A stretch of 64,000 bases of DNA from Ruegeria atlantica (GTDB lineage Bacteria > Pseudomonadota > Alphaproteobacteria > Rhodobacterales > Rhodobacteraceae): contig NZ_WQCF01000005.1 of the NCBI RefSeq assembly GCF_013032455.1, positions 1 through 64,000 on the forward strand, written 5' to 3'. Made by a program: the position numbers and the translations under genes. The notes beneath the pieces are model-generated. The model was not told the DNA's origin, made no database searches, and was given only the letters and a program-made list of their open reading frames with translations. Shown here in pieces: positions 26,103-34,513 of the stretch. Each line of letters begins with the position of its first letter. Position 1 is the first letter of the stretch.

Positions 26103-27401
26103 ATGCGTAAATGCGCAAGTGGCATCATAGCCGCTGCATTATGGGCATCCATTGTGCAGGCGGAATCCCTCAATTCAGCAGATGGGTCGCAGACCTTTCA
26201 GCTGGCTTCGGCCGATGTAATGGTATCGATCCGACCGGTTTTGCGGCCTCCAGTTAAGGAGTATCGGGTGTCAACCGAAGGAAATGCGCGTTTTCAGGCG
26301 TGGCTGGGGGCGTTTCGTAAGCGCGCGATGCAGCGGGGTATTTCACCTGCGACTCTGGATCGGGCGCTGGCCGGCCTGACCTATGACAAGAAGATCATCG
26401 AGCGTGACCGTAATCAGGCCGAGTTCTCAAAGCCGATCTGGGAGTATCTGGATTCTGCCGTCTCGGACACGCGGATATCGAACGGTCGCGCGGGACTTGA
26501 GCGCCACCACGCAACCCTGACCCGGATCGAAGCGCAATATGGCGTCGAAAAAGAGGTTGTCGCGGCAATTTGGGGGCTCGAGACTGCCTTCGGGACGTTC
26601 CGTGGCAGCGATCATACCATTCGATCTTTGGCCACATTGGCCTTTGACGCACGGCGGGCAAAGTTCTTTGAAACCCAGCTGATCGCCGCGCTGCAGATCG
26701 TTCAGGTCGGAGATGTCAGCCCCGGCGACATGATTGGCAGCTGGGCGGGCGCAATGGGCCACACGCAGTTCATGCCGACCTCGTATCTGGATCACGCGGT
26801 GGACTTCGACGGCGACGGGCGACGCGATATCTGGTCTGATGATCCGAGCGATGCGCTGGCCTCGGCTGCCGCCTACCTGGCGCGTCACGGCTGGATCAAG
26901 GGGCAACCCTGGGGGGTCGAGGTGCGCCTACCTGAAGGGTTCGACTATGCCACTGCCAAACGCGAATTCACTTTGATGCCTTCAGATTGGGCCGCGCGTG
27001 GCGTGGTCGGACGTGACGGTAAGCCGGTGTCAGACCATGGGCAGGCCGCCATTCTGTTGCCTGCCGGAGGGCAGGGTGTAGCGCTGATGGTCTTCGACAA
27101 TTTTGGCGTGATCGAGAAATACAACGGCGCCGATGCTTATGTGATTGGCATCGGCCACCTGTCCGACCGATTGGCCGGGCGTGCCCCGTTTCAGGCCAGT
27201 TGGCCGCGCGGTGACCGTGTGCTGAGTTTCACTGAGAAAAAGGAACTGCAAACCCGCCTGACAGAGGCCGGGTTTGATACACAAGGCATCGACGGTCGTA
27301 CCGGGCCAAATACAACCAACGCGGTAAGGGCGTATCAGCTAGCGCGGGGATTGCTGCCGGATGGCTATGCCAGTTTGAAGCTGTTGGAGCGGTTGCGATA
27401 A
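26103..27401 (+). CDS. Lytic murein transglycosylase (MltB/SltB family)
   Basis: A 432-residue exported muramidase that cleaves the glycan of peptidoglycan to 1,6-anhydro products. Signal peptide to about residue 20, catalytic domain (about 60-350) with the glutamate in AAIWGLETAFGTF and SWAGAMGHTQFMPTSY, and a C-terminal PG-binding helix bundle (LQTRLTEAGFDTQGIDGRTG). It lacks a lipobox, so it is soluble periplasmic rather than a lipoprotein. Monocistronic. Confidence 0.9.
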   Translation: MRKCASGIIAAALWASIVQAESLNSADGSQTFQLASADVMVSIRPVLRPPVKEYRVSTEGNARFQAWLGAFRKRAMQRGISPATLDRALAGLTYDKKIIERDRNQAEFSKPIWEYLDSAVSDTRISNGRAGLERHHATLTRIEAQYGVEKEVVAAIWGLETAFGTFRGSDHTIRSLATLAFDARRAKFFETQLIAALQIVQVGDVSPGDMIGSWAGAMGHTQFMPTSYLDHAVDFDGDGRRDIWSDDPSDALASAAAYLARHGWIKGQPWGVEVRLPEGFDYATAKREFTLMPSDWAARGVVGRDGKPVSDHGQAAILLPAGGQGVALMVFDNFGVIEKYNGADAYVIGIGHLSDRLAGRAPFQASWPRGDRVLSFTEKKELQTRLTEAGFDTQGIDGRTGPNTTNAVRAYQLARGLLPDGYASLKLLERLR

Positions 27402-27549
27402 GATACTTGCGCGGTGATGAATTCCCCGGGGGCCGTAACGCGTAACGCACTGGTCGTTCCCATAATTGAGGAATATTGGTACACTATTCCCATTCAACAG
27501 TGACGATGATCGTGAAGATTGTTGTCACATCAAGGTGTTGCGGTGCAAA

Positions 27550-28119
27550 ATGAAGCGGCTGTTCCCATCTCTTTCTAAGGGCGCGACACTTGGCAGCGTA
27601 TTCCGTTTGTTTCCAGACAAGCTCGCTCCATGGTGTGAATATGAAAGCCTCGTGATGCGGGGCCCAAGTGACCTTTCCTTTTCTGAGCGCGAGTTGATCG
27701 CCGCCTATGTTTCGGGGCTTAACGCCTGCTCCTATTGTCACGGTGCCCACGCTGTATTCGCCCGCGCCTATGGCATTGATCCTAAATTGATCGAAGCGCT
27801 CATGCAGGACCTTCATTCAGCACCTGTCGATCAACGGTTCAAGCCCATCCTATCTTATGTCGCTAAGCTCACAGAAACACCTTCCCAATTAACCGAGGAA
27901 GACGCAAAAGCCGTTTATGGCGCAGGATGGTCAGAAAGCGCACTCTTCGATGCGATACAGGTCTGCGGCGTTTTCAATTTGGTGAATCGCCTCGTAGAGG
28001 GGACGGGAATTACCCGAGTTGGCAGTGCTTCTTCCGAACTTGACGAAGAAAAGCTTGCAGAGTTTCGCAGTGAGTCATTTTACACGGATTTCGGTCGTGC
28101 AAACGGCTTAGACGTCTAA
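27550..28119 (+). CDS. AhpD/carboxymuconolactone-decarboxylase-family protein
   Basis: A 189-residue peroxidase-related protein of the AhpD fold. The redox pair is CSYCHGAH (CxxC plus histidine), the proton-relay motif of AhpD-type alkylhydroperoxidases; SERELIAAYVSGLNAC precedes it. It would act as a thiol peroxidase or disulfide reductase; no lipoyl partner is adjacent. The ATG at 27550 is preferred to a start at 27466 that would add a cysteine-rich segment. The base composition looks less GC-rich than in the flanking genes, which may indicate recent acquisition. An inverted repeat precedes it. Confidence 0.8.
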   Translation: MKRLFPSLSKGATLGSVFRLFPDKLAPWCEYESLVMRGPSDLSFSERELIAAYVSGLNACSYCHGAHAVFARAYGIDPKLIEALMQDLHSAPVDQRFKPILSYVAKLTETPSQLTEEDAKAVYGAGWSESALFDAIQVCGVFNLVNRLVEGTGITRVGSASSELDEEKLAEFRSESFYTDFGRANGLDV

Positions 28120-28172
28120 AACTCAGTGACGCATTGGTCATTTAACGGTTCAACAAAGTGACGTTTCAACAG

Positions 28173-28198
28173 TAGGGCGGCCATCTTGAGCTGCCCTA
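28173..28198. terminator. Hairpin between convergent genes
   Basis: TAGGGCGGC (28173-28181) pairs with GCTGCCCTA (28190-28198) with one G-U pair. It lies between the AhpD-like gene and the transaminase stop. There is no good T-run, so the function is tentative. Confidence 0.4.
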
Positions 28199-28227
28199 TT
28201 GCCTTATGATGGTTTGGTGTGCCGGCC

Positions 28228-29625
28228 TTATGAGGCCGCCTTCATCAACCCTTGCGCAATGATCTCAGCCTGTGCTTCGTCCAGCGACTTGTAAATCCGC
28301 ACGAACATCTCGTCGATATCCGCTGGCGTCAAGATCAGTGGCGGTGAGATGATCATCCGGTCACCCACGTGGCGCATGATCAGGTTGTTGGCAAAGCAGC
28401 GGTCGCGGCAGATATAACCGATGGTGCCAGGCTCGGACGCGAATTTGGCGCGGCTGGTTTTATCCGGCGTCAGCGCGATCGAGGCCATCATGCCGACAAT
28501 CTTGGCCTCACCAACCAGCGGGTGGTCGGCCAAAGCCTCCCACTTCTGTTTCAGGTAGGGTCCGGCCACGTCCCGGACGTGCTCGACGATCTTCTCCTCT
28601 TCGAGGATGCGCAGATTTTCCAGTGCCACGGCGGCGGCGACCGGGTGGCCTGAATAGGTGTAGCCGTGGTTGAACTCGGTCCCGCCGATGACTTCGGCAA
28701 TCTCATCATTCACTATTGAGGCGCCAATGGGCGCGTAGCCCGAACTAAGCCCTTTGGCGATGGTCATGATATCCGGCTTGATGCCAACGGTTTCCGAACC
28801 AAACCAGTTACCGGTACGGCCAAAGCCGCAAATCACCTCGTCCGCGATCAGCAGGATATCGTACTTGTCGCAGATGCGCTGAACCTCGGGCCAGTAGGTG
28901 TCCGGCGCGACGATCACGCCACCGGCCCCCTGAACTGGTTCTGCGATAAAGGCCGCAACGCGGTCTTCGCCCAGTTCCAGAATGGCCTCTTCCAGTTCGC
29001 GTGCGCGGGCCAGGCCGAAATCCTCGGGCGTTGTATCGCCGCCCTCGGCCCACCAGTTTGGCTGGTTGATGTGGTGGATATTCGGGATCGGAATGCCGCC
29101 TTGCGCATGCATCCCGGCCATACCACCCAGCGAAGCCGAACCCACAGACGAGCCGTGATAAGCATTGTGGCGGCTGATGATGATATTCTTGTCGGGTTGG
29201 CCTTTTTCGGCCCAATAGGTGCGCACCAGGCGGATATTGGTGTCGTTCGCCTCGGACCCGCTTCCGGCGAAGAAGACGTGGTTCAGATCGCCCGGCGCAA
29301 GTTCAGCAATCTTGGCGGCCAGAGCGATCGCAGGCACGTGGGTGGTTTTGAAGAAGGTGTTGTAATAGGGCAGTTCACGCATCTGGCGGGCGGCAACCTC
29401 GGACAGCTCATCCCGGCCATAGCCGATGTTAACGCACCAAAGACCTGCCATGGCGTCCAGAATCTCTTCGCCCTCGCTATCGGTCAGGTAAACGCCGTTG
29501 GCGCGGGTGATGACGCGCGCACCTTCCTCACCCAGTGAGCCATTGGCCGAGAACGGGTGAATGTGATGGGCGGCATCCAGCGCCTGCAATTCGGCGGTGG
29601 GCATGTGATTTGTGATGGTGGACAT
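28228..29625 (-). CDS. Class III aminotransferase, probably polyamine:pyruvate (SpuC-like)
   Basis: A 465-residue PLP transaminase. The lysine is in TIAKGLSSGYAPIGAS, the aspartate that binds the PLP ring in LLIADEVICGFGRTG, and the phosphate-contacting GSEANDTNIRL near 120. Class III enzymes of this length act on omega-amino groups. The location, divergent from potFGHI and next to a PuuB-like oxidase, points to putrescine or cadaverine as donor and pyruvate as acceptor; this is inference from neighbours. A copy of the TGATCAAAT element lies about 40 bp upstream of the start, suggesting control by the adjacent GntR regulator. Confidence 0.85.
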   Translation of the reverse strand: MSTITNHMPTAELQALDAAHHIHPFSANGSLGEEGARVITRANGVYLTDSEGEEILDAMAGLWCVNIGYGRDELSEVAARQMRELPYYNTFFKTTHVPAIALAAKIAELAPGDLNHVFFAGSGSEANDTNIRLVRTYWAEKGQPDKNIIISRHNAYHGSSVGSASLGGMAGMHAQGGIPIPNIHHINQPNWWAEGGDTTPEDFGLARARELEEAILELGEDRVAAFIAEPVQGAGGVIVAPDTYWPEVQRICDKYDILLIADEVICGFGRTGNWFGSETVGIKPDIMTIAKGLSSGYAPIGASIVNDEIAEVIGGTEFNHGYTYSGHPVAAAVALENLRILEEEKIVEHVRDVAGPYLKQKWEALADHPLVGEAKIVGMMASIALTPDKTSRAKFASEPGTIGYICRDRCFANNLIMRHVGDRMIISPPLILTPADIDEMFVRIYKSLDEAQAEIIAQGLMKAAS

Positions 29626-29662
29626 CCGAAAATCTCCTGAAAGAGCGATTGGGACTCACAAT

Positions 29663-29672
29663 ATGATCAAAT
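29663..29672. promoter_or_regulatory. GntR-type operator copy 1 (transaminase promoter)
   Basis: ATGATCAAAT matches the TTGATCAAAT core of the two copies near 30371 and 30471. It is about 40 bp upstream of the transaminase ATG and immediately downstream of the GntR gene stop. Confidence 0.5.
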
Positions 29673-29700
29673 TTTTTTCTGTCAATCGAATCGATCGAAC

Positions 29701-30384
29701 TCAGTCGTCAGTCAACGCACCGGCCATCAGTTCCATACCTTGTTCGATGTCCTGAGCCGTGGCTTTTGCAGCCCCATCGGCGTCCTGCGCGCGCAGCGCG
29801 ACGATGATATCCTTATGACGGTCCGGTAGGCTCTGAGTTCCAAATCGGCCACAAACCACGCGTAAAGACGGGCCGAATCTCAGCCAAAGCCGCTCGGCCA
29901 AATCGCTTAGGATCGGAGCGCCTGCGTGGGAATACAGCGTTTCGTGGAACGTGTGGTTCAGATGCAGGTATCCGCTGACGTCCCCGTCGGCGATGGTGCG
30001 GTCCAACCGCTGGTCGATACGTTCCAGATGGTCGATATCCGAGTGGTTCATATTTGTTGTTGCACGTCTGGAAAGTTCTGATTCTATTGATAATCTGGCG
30101 AAGATCATCTGCTCGACGTCACCTGATGACAAAAGGGGCACGCTGACCCTGCGGTTGCCTTGAAATACCAGTGCCCCGTCCGAGATCAGGCGGCGAATCG
30201 CTTCTCGTACGGGGGTCATGCCAACCCCCAGCGAATCAGTCAGACCCTGTATCGTGACGGGCTGTCCGGGTACCAGATCACCAAACATGATCTGTGCTTT
30301 TAGGGTCTGGTACACCTGCTCATGTGCAGGTTTTTTTTCGGTCTCTGATTTCGAGTCGGATGCAATATTTTTGATCAAATCCAA
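29701..30384 (-). CDS. GntR-family (FadR/FCD) regulator of the polyamine locus
   Basis: A 227-residue repressor. The N-terminal winged helix spans about 20-85 (HEQVYQTLKAQIMFGDLVPGQPV, then LTDSLGVGMTPVREAIRRL), followed by an all-helical FCD ligand domain (about 95-215). The frame opens with a TTG at 30384, with an AGGG site nine bases upstream; no better start exists. The first codons coincide with an operator copy, so autorepression is likely. The ligand is probably a polyamine or its product, from context. Confidence 0.85.
   Translation of the reverse strand: MDLIKNIASDSKSETEKKPAHEQVYQTLKAQIMFGDLVPGQPVTIQGLTDSLGVGMTPVREAIRRLISDGALVFQGNRRVSVPLLSSGDVEQMIFARLSIESELSRRATTNMNHSDIDHLERIDQRLDRTIADGDVSGYLHLNHTFHETLYSHAGAPILSDLAERLWLRFGPSLRVVCGRFGTQSLPDRHKDIIVALRAQDADGAAKATAQDIEQGMELMAGALTDD
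30371..30384. promoter_or_regulatory. GntR-type operator copy 2
   Basis: TTGATCAAATCCAA, with the palindromic core TTGATCAA. It covers the translation start of the GntR gene and lies exactly 100 bp from an identical 14-mer at 30471. Confidence 0.65.
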
Positions 30385-30470
30385 TTGATTTGCCCTGTTT
30401 CCACTGATGTTGACTTGTCAGGTTTCTGACGTCGTGGAACCATACGCCAGATCGAGGGAAAACGCAAAAC

Positions 30471-30484
30471 TTGATCAAATCCAA
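30471..30484. promoter_or_regulatory. GntR-type operator copy 3 (potF promoter)
   Basis: A second exact TTGATCAAATCCAA, about 42 bp upstream of the potF start. Its position fits repression of the transport operon. Confidence 0.65.
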
Positions 30485-30525
30485 AAAAACGGGAAAATAC
30501 CCGTACAGTTGCAGGGAGAAGAAAA

Positions 30526-31611
30526 ATGAAACTGAAAACGCTGACGCTGACGGCGATCATCGCATTGGGGACTTCGGCGGCCTTCGCCGAAGAGGTGCGC
30601 GTGTACAACTGGTCCGACTACATTGATGAGGACCTGCTTGCCAAATTCGAAGAGGAAACCGGCCTGACGCTGATCTATGACGTGTTCGACAGCAACGAGG
30701 TTCTGGAGACAAAACTGCTCGCAGGCGGATCGGGCTATGATGTGGTGGTGCCCACGGGCAGCTTCATGAAACGCCAGATCGAAGCCGGGGTTTATCAGGA
30801 ACTGGATTCTTCGCAATTGTCCAACATCGGTAACGCGTGGGACGTGATCGCTGAGCGTGTTGCCCAATTCGACGCGGGCAACAAGCATTCAGTGAATTAC
30901 ATGTGGGGCACCACAGGTCTGGGCGTGAATGTTGCCAAGGTCACGGAAATTCTTGGTGAAGACGCGCCAATCGACTCGATGGAGTTGATTTTCAATCCAG
31001 TAAATATGGAGAAGTTGGCAGCGTGTGGTGTCCACTTCCTTGATGCACCTGACGAAATGGTGCCTGCTGCAATGGTGTATGCAGGTTTAGACCCCAACTC
31101 TGATGACAAGGATGAAATTGCCAAAGCTGAGGATGTCTTTGCCGCGGTACGCCCGTATGTCGCAAAGTTTCACAGCTCGGAATACATTAACGCACTGGCG
31201 AACGGCGACATTTGCGTTGCGGTAGGTTTCTCGGGTGACGTCTTGCAGGCACGAGACCGCGCGGCTGAGGCCGATAACGGGATTGAAATCGCCTATAACG
31301 CGTTCAAAGAAGGCTCGCAGATGTGGTTCGATCAACTGGCCATCCCGGCGGATGCGCCGAACCCCGAGGGCGCACACAAGTTCATCAACTTCATGCTGGA
31401 ACCGCAAAATATGGCTGCGGCGTCCAACTATGTTTACTATGCAAATGGGAACAAGGCCGCACAAGAGTTCCTGGCTGAGGACGTGATCGGCGATCCGGCA
31501 ATCTACCCGTCAGAGGACGCGATGAACAATACCTACGTCAAAGGGCCCTACCCGCAGAAGACTCAGCGCGTTGTGACGCGTATGTGGACCAAGATCAAGT
31601 CGGGCACCTGA
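30526..31611 (+). CDS. potF: Polyamine ABC transporter substrate-binding protein (PotF-like)
   Basis: A 361-residue periplasmic binding protein. Signal peptide MKLKTLTLTAIIALGTSAAFA (cleavage after A21), then EEVRVYNWSDYIDEDLLAKFEEETG, the start typical of PotD/PotF. The ribosome site GGGAGAAG lies just before the ATG. Residues that wrap a diamine (aromatic and acidic, for example WSDYID) are present. The head of the potFGHI operon with the operator at 30471 suggests induction by putrescine. Confidence 0.92.
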   Translation: MKLKTLTLTAIIALGTSAAFAEEVRVYNWSDYIDEDLLAKFEEETGLTLIYDVFDSNEVLETKLLAGGSGYDVVVPTGSFMKRQIEAGVYQELDSSQLSNIGNAWDVIAERVAQFDAGNKHSVNYMWGTTGLGVNVAKVTEILGEDAPIDSMELIFNPVNMEKLAACGVHFLDAPDEMVPAAMVYAGLDPNSDDKDEIAKAEDVFAAVRPYVAKFHSSEYINALANGDICVAVGFSGDVLQARDRAAEADNGIEIAYNAFKEGSQMWFDQLAIPADAPNPEGAHKFINFMLEPQNMAAASNYVYYANGNKAAQEFLAEDVIGDPAIYPSEDAMNNTYVKGPYPQKTQRVVTRMWTKIKSGT

Positions 31612-31680
31612 TACTATCTGTCTGCGCAAGGCGGTTCGTCCGCCTTGCTCCTTTTTCCAGATTGTCGAACGGGGGCCGTT

Positions 31681-32808
31681 TTGAACTCTGACGTCTTTGC
31701 GCCGTGGGATGACCCGCAGGCGAAACCTTTGATCCAGTTCCAGAATGTCACCAAGCGATTTGGTGCCTTCACGGCCATCGACAACCTGTCTCTGGATATC
31801 TTCGAAAAAGAATTCTTTGCCTTGCTGGGGCCGTCTGGCTGCGGCAAAACCACCATGATGCGGATGCTGGCCGGGTTCGAGACCCCGACTGAAGGACACA
31901 TCATCTTGGGCGGTCAGGACATCGACCCGATCCCGCCAAACAAGCGGGCGGTGAACATGATGTTCCAATCCTACGCGTTGTTCCCTCACCTAAGCATTTG
32001 GGACAATATCGCTTTCGGCCTGCGTCGAGACAACATGGCCAAGCACGATCTTGAAAACCGTGTTGAAGAGATGTTGCGCCTGACCCGGCTCGAGCAATTC
32101 GCCCGACGCAAGCCGCATCAGATCTCAGGCGGTCAGAGGCAACGCGTGGCGCTGGCGCGGTCTTTGGCTAAGGCGCCGAAGCTGCTGCTGCTGGACGAAC
32201 CCCTGGGTGCGCTGGACAAGAAACTGCGACAGGACACGCAGTTTGAACTGATGGACATTCAGGAGAAGACCGGCACCACTTTCGTAATCGTCACACACGA
32301 TCAGGAAGAGGCAATGACTGTCGCCAGCCGCGTGGCTGTGATGGATCAAGGCAAGTTGATGCAGGTGTCGACACCAGATCGAATCTATGAAAATCCGAAC
32401 TCGGTCTATGTTGCGGACTTCATTGGCGACGTGAACATAATCGAGGGCCGGGCTTCGGCCAATGGGGAGGAAACCTATCAGATCGACTGGGCCGAAGGAC
32501 AGGCGCCGTTGACGGCAACCTCGGCCAACGGGTTTTCAAATGGTCAGTCCTGTCATCTGGCCATCCGGCCCGAGAAAGTGACGATCTCGGCAGATCGTCC
32601 GGCGGACGCGATCAACGCGGTGCAGGGCAAGGTGCATGACATCGCCTATCTGGGCAACATGTCCACCTATCACGTCGAGCTACCAAACGGCACGATCATC
32701 AAGGCGCAAACGGCCAATACGCGTCGAATCTCGCGCCGATCATTCACATGGGAAGACCCGGTCTGGCTGTCGTGGACAGCGACGGCAGCGGTCCTGCTGG
32801 CAAACTGA
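31681..32808 (+). CDS. potG: Polyamine ABC transporter ATPase (PotG-like)
   Basis: A 375-residue ABC ATPase. Walker A GPSGCGKTT, Q-loop FQSYALFPH, signature SGGQRQR, Walker B LLLLDEP and H-loop VTHDQEEA all occur, followed by a TOBE-type regulatory C-terminal region. The TTG at 31681 is preferred over another TTG at 31645: a GGGGG ribosome site lies seven bases upstream and it begins with the family-like N-terminus. It ends by TGATG overlap with potH. Confidence 0.88.
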   Translation: MNSDVFAPWDDPQAKPLIQFQNVTKRFGAFTAIDNLSLDIFEKEFFALLGPSGCGKTTMMRMLAGFETPTEGHIILGGQDIDPIPPNKRAVNMMFQSYALFPHLSIWDNIAFGLRRDNMAKHDLENRVEEMLRLTRLEQFARRKPHQISGGQRQRVALARSLAKAPKLLLLDEPLGALDKKLRQDTQFELMDIQEKTGTTFVIVTHDQEEAMTVASRVAVMDQGKLMQVSTPDRIYENPNSVYVADFIGDVNIIEGRASANGEETYQIDWAEGQAPLTATSANGFSNGQSCHLAIRPEKVTISADRPADAINAVQGKVHDIAYLGNMSTYHVELPNGTIIKAQTANTRRISRRSFTWEDPVWLSWTATAAVLLAN

Positions 32809-33698
32809 TGCGTCGCGCTGTTCTAATCGCCGTTCCCTATGTCTGGCTGCTGGCGCTGTTTCTGGTGCCGTTTTTCATTGTTCTGAAAATCTCTTTGTCG
32901 GATACCGAGCTGTCGATCCCGCCTTACACACCGACGCTAGATTTCTCGCAGGGATGGGCGGGGATCAAGGAATTCTTCAGCCAGCTCGATTTCGAAAATT
33001 ACGTCTGGCTGACCGAGGATGACTTGTATTGGAAGGCCTACCTCTCCAGCGTCAAAATTGCTGTGATTTCAACATTTCTGACGCTGCTTGTGGGCTATCC
33101 CATTGCCTATGGCATGGCGCGCGCCCCGACCGAATGGCGACCGACGCTGATGATGTTGGTAATCCTGCCGTTCTGGACCTCATTCCTGATCCGTGTCTAT
33201 GCATGGATGGGTATTCTGTCGAACGAAGGTTATTTGAACCAGTTCCTGCTGTGGACGGGTATCATCTCGACCCCGCTGACTATTCTGAACACAAATACAG
33301 CGGTCTATATCGGCATCGTCTATACCTATCTACCTTTCATGATCCTGCCGATTTATTCCGCGCTCGAACGAATGGATGACTCGCTCATCGAAGCAGCCGA
33401 AGATCTGGGTTGTTCGCGTTTTCAGGCGTTTTGGCTTGTGACTATCCCACTGTCACGCCCAGGCATCATTGCGGGTTGTTTCCTTGTCATGATCCCAGTG
33501 ATCGGAGAGTTTGTGATCCCCTCGCTGTTGGGCGGCTCGGGCACGCTGATGATCGGTAAGGTTTTGTGGGAAGAGTTCTTCTCAAACCGTGACTGGCCTG
33601 TGGCCAGTGCTGTAGCGGTGGTTCTGCTGCTGATCCTGGTGATCCCGATTGTGCTGTTCCAGCGCAACCAGCAGAAGCAGGCGGAGGCTGAGCAATGA
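32808..33698 (+). CDS. potH: Polyamine ABC transporter permease (PotH-like)
   Basis: A 296-residue inner-membrane permease with six helices and a large periplasmic loop after TM1 (about 30-75). The ABC-permease EAA-type loop occurs as LIEAAEDLGCSRFQAFWLVTIPLSRPG. The ATG at 32808 overlaps the potG stop by one base (TGATG); GTG or ATG codons up to 60 bases earlier could extend the protein by up to 20 residues, so the start is less certain than the product. Confidence 0.9.
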   Translation: MRRAVLIAVPYVWLLALFLVPFFIVLKISLSDTELSIPPYTPTLDFSQGWAGIKEFFSQLDFENYVWLTEDDLYWKAYLSSVKIAVISTFLTLLVGYPIAYGMARAPTEWRPTLMMLVILPFWTSFLIRVYAWMGILSNEGYLNQFLLWTGIISTPLTILNTNTAVYIGIVYTYLPFMILPIYSALERMDDSLIEAAEDLGCSRFQAFWLVTIPLSRPGIIAGCFLVMIPVIGEFVIPSLLGGSGTLMIGKVLWEEFFSNRDWPVASAVAVVLLLILVIPIVLFQRNQQKQAEAEQ

Positions 33699-34513
33699 AC
33701 AGGATGAGCTGGTTCAACGCTGTCTCGCTGACGCTAGGGTTTGCGTTCCTTTACATTCCGATGATCATTCTGGTGATCTTCAGCTTTAACGAAAGCAAGC
33801 TTGTCACGGTTTGGGCCGGGTTTTCGACCAAGTGGTATGGCGAAGTGGTCCAGAACGAAGCCTTTCTGGATGCAGCTTGGGTGACCGTGCGGGTTGCAGT
33901 GTTTTCCTCGACGCTGGCAACGATCTTGGGCACCGCAGCGGCCTATGTGCTGGTACGCGGCAAGCGGTTTTTTGGCCGTACGCTGTTTTCCGGCATGATT
34001 TACGCGCCGCTGGTGATGCCCGAGGTGATCACCGGATTGTCGCTGCTGCTGTTGTTCATCGGTATCGGGTTGGACAGGGGTATTCTGACCATCGTTCTGG
34101 CGCATACGACCTTTTCGATGTGCTTTGTCTCGGTTGTCGTATCCTCACGCCTAGTGACTTTTGACCAGTCATTGGAAGAGGCCGCACTGGATCTGGGCTG
34201 TTCACCTGCGCAGGCGTTCCGGCTAGTGACCCTGCCGATTATTGCGCCCGCTGTGATATCGGGCTGGTTGCTGGCCTTCACCCTGTCGCTGGATGATCTG
34301 GTGATCGCCTCCTTTACCTCGGGTCCGTCTGCCACCACCTTGCCGATCAAAATTTTCTCGGCCGTGCGTCTGGGCGTCAGCCCCGAGATCAATGCACTGT
34401 CCACAATCATGATCGCGATTGTGACCGTGGGAGTCATCACTGCCTCGTTGGTCACAAAACGCGCGATGGTGCGGCAAAAGCAAGATGAATTGGCCGCTGC
34501 GCAGACCGAATGA
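33695..34513 (+). CDS. potI: Polyamine ABC transporter permease (PotI-like)
   Basis: A 272-residue second permease with six helices and the loop SLEEAALDLGCSPAQAFRLVTLPIIAPAV. It overlaps potH by four bases (ATGA) and the next gene likewise, so the whole potFGHI-oxidase set is one transcript. Confidence 0.92.
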   Translation: MNRMSWFNAVSLTLGFAFLYIPMIILVIFSFNESKLVTVWAGFSTKWYGEVVQNEAFLDAAWVTVRVAVFSSTLATILGTAAAYVLVRGKRFFGRTLFSGMIYAPLVMPEVITGLSLLLLFIGIGLDRGILTIVLAHTTFSMCFVSVVVSSRLVTFDQSLEEAALDLGCSPAQAFRLVTLPIIAPAVISGWLLAFTLSLDDLVIASFTSGPSATTLPIKIFSAVRLGVSPEINALSTIMIAIVTVGVITASLVTKRAMVRQKQDELAAAQTE

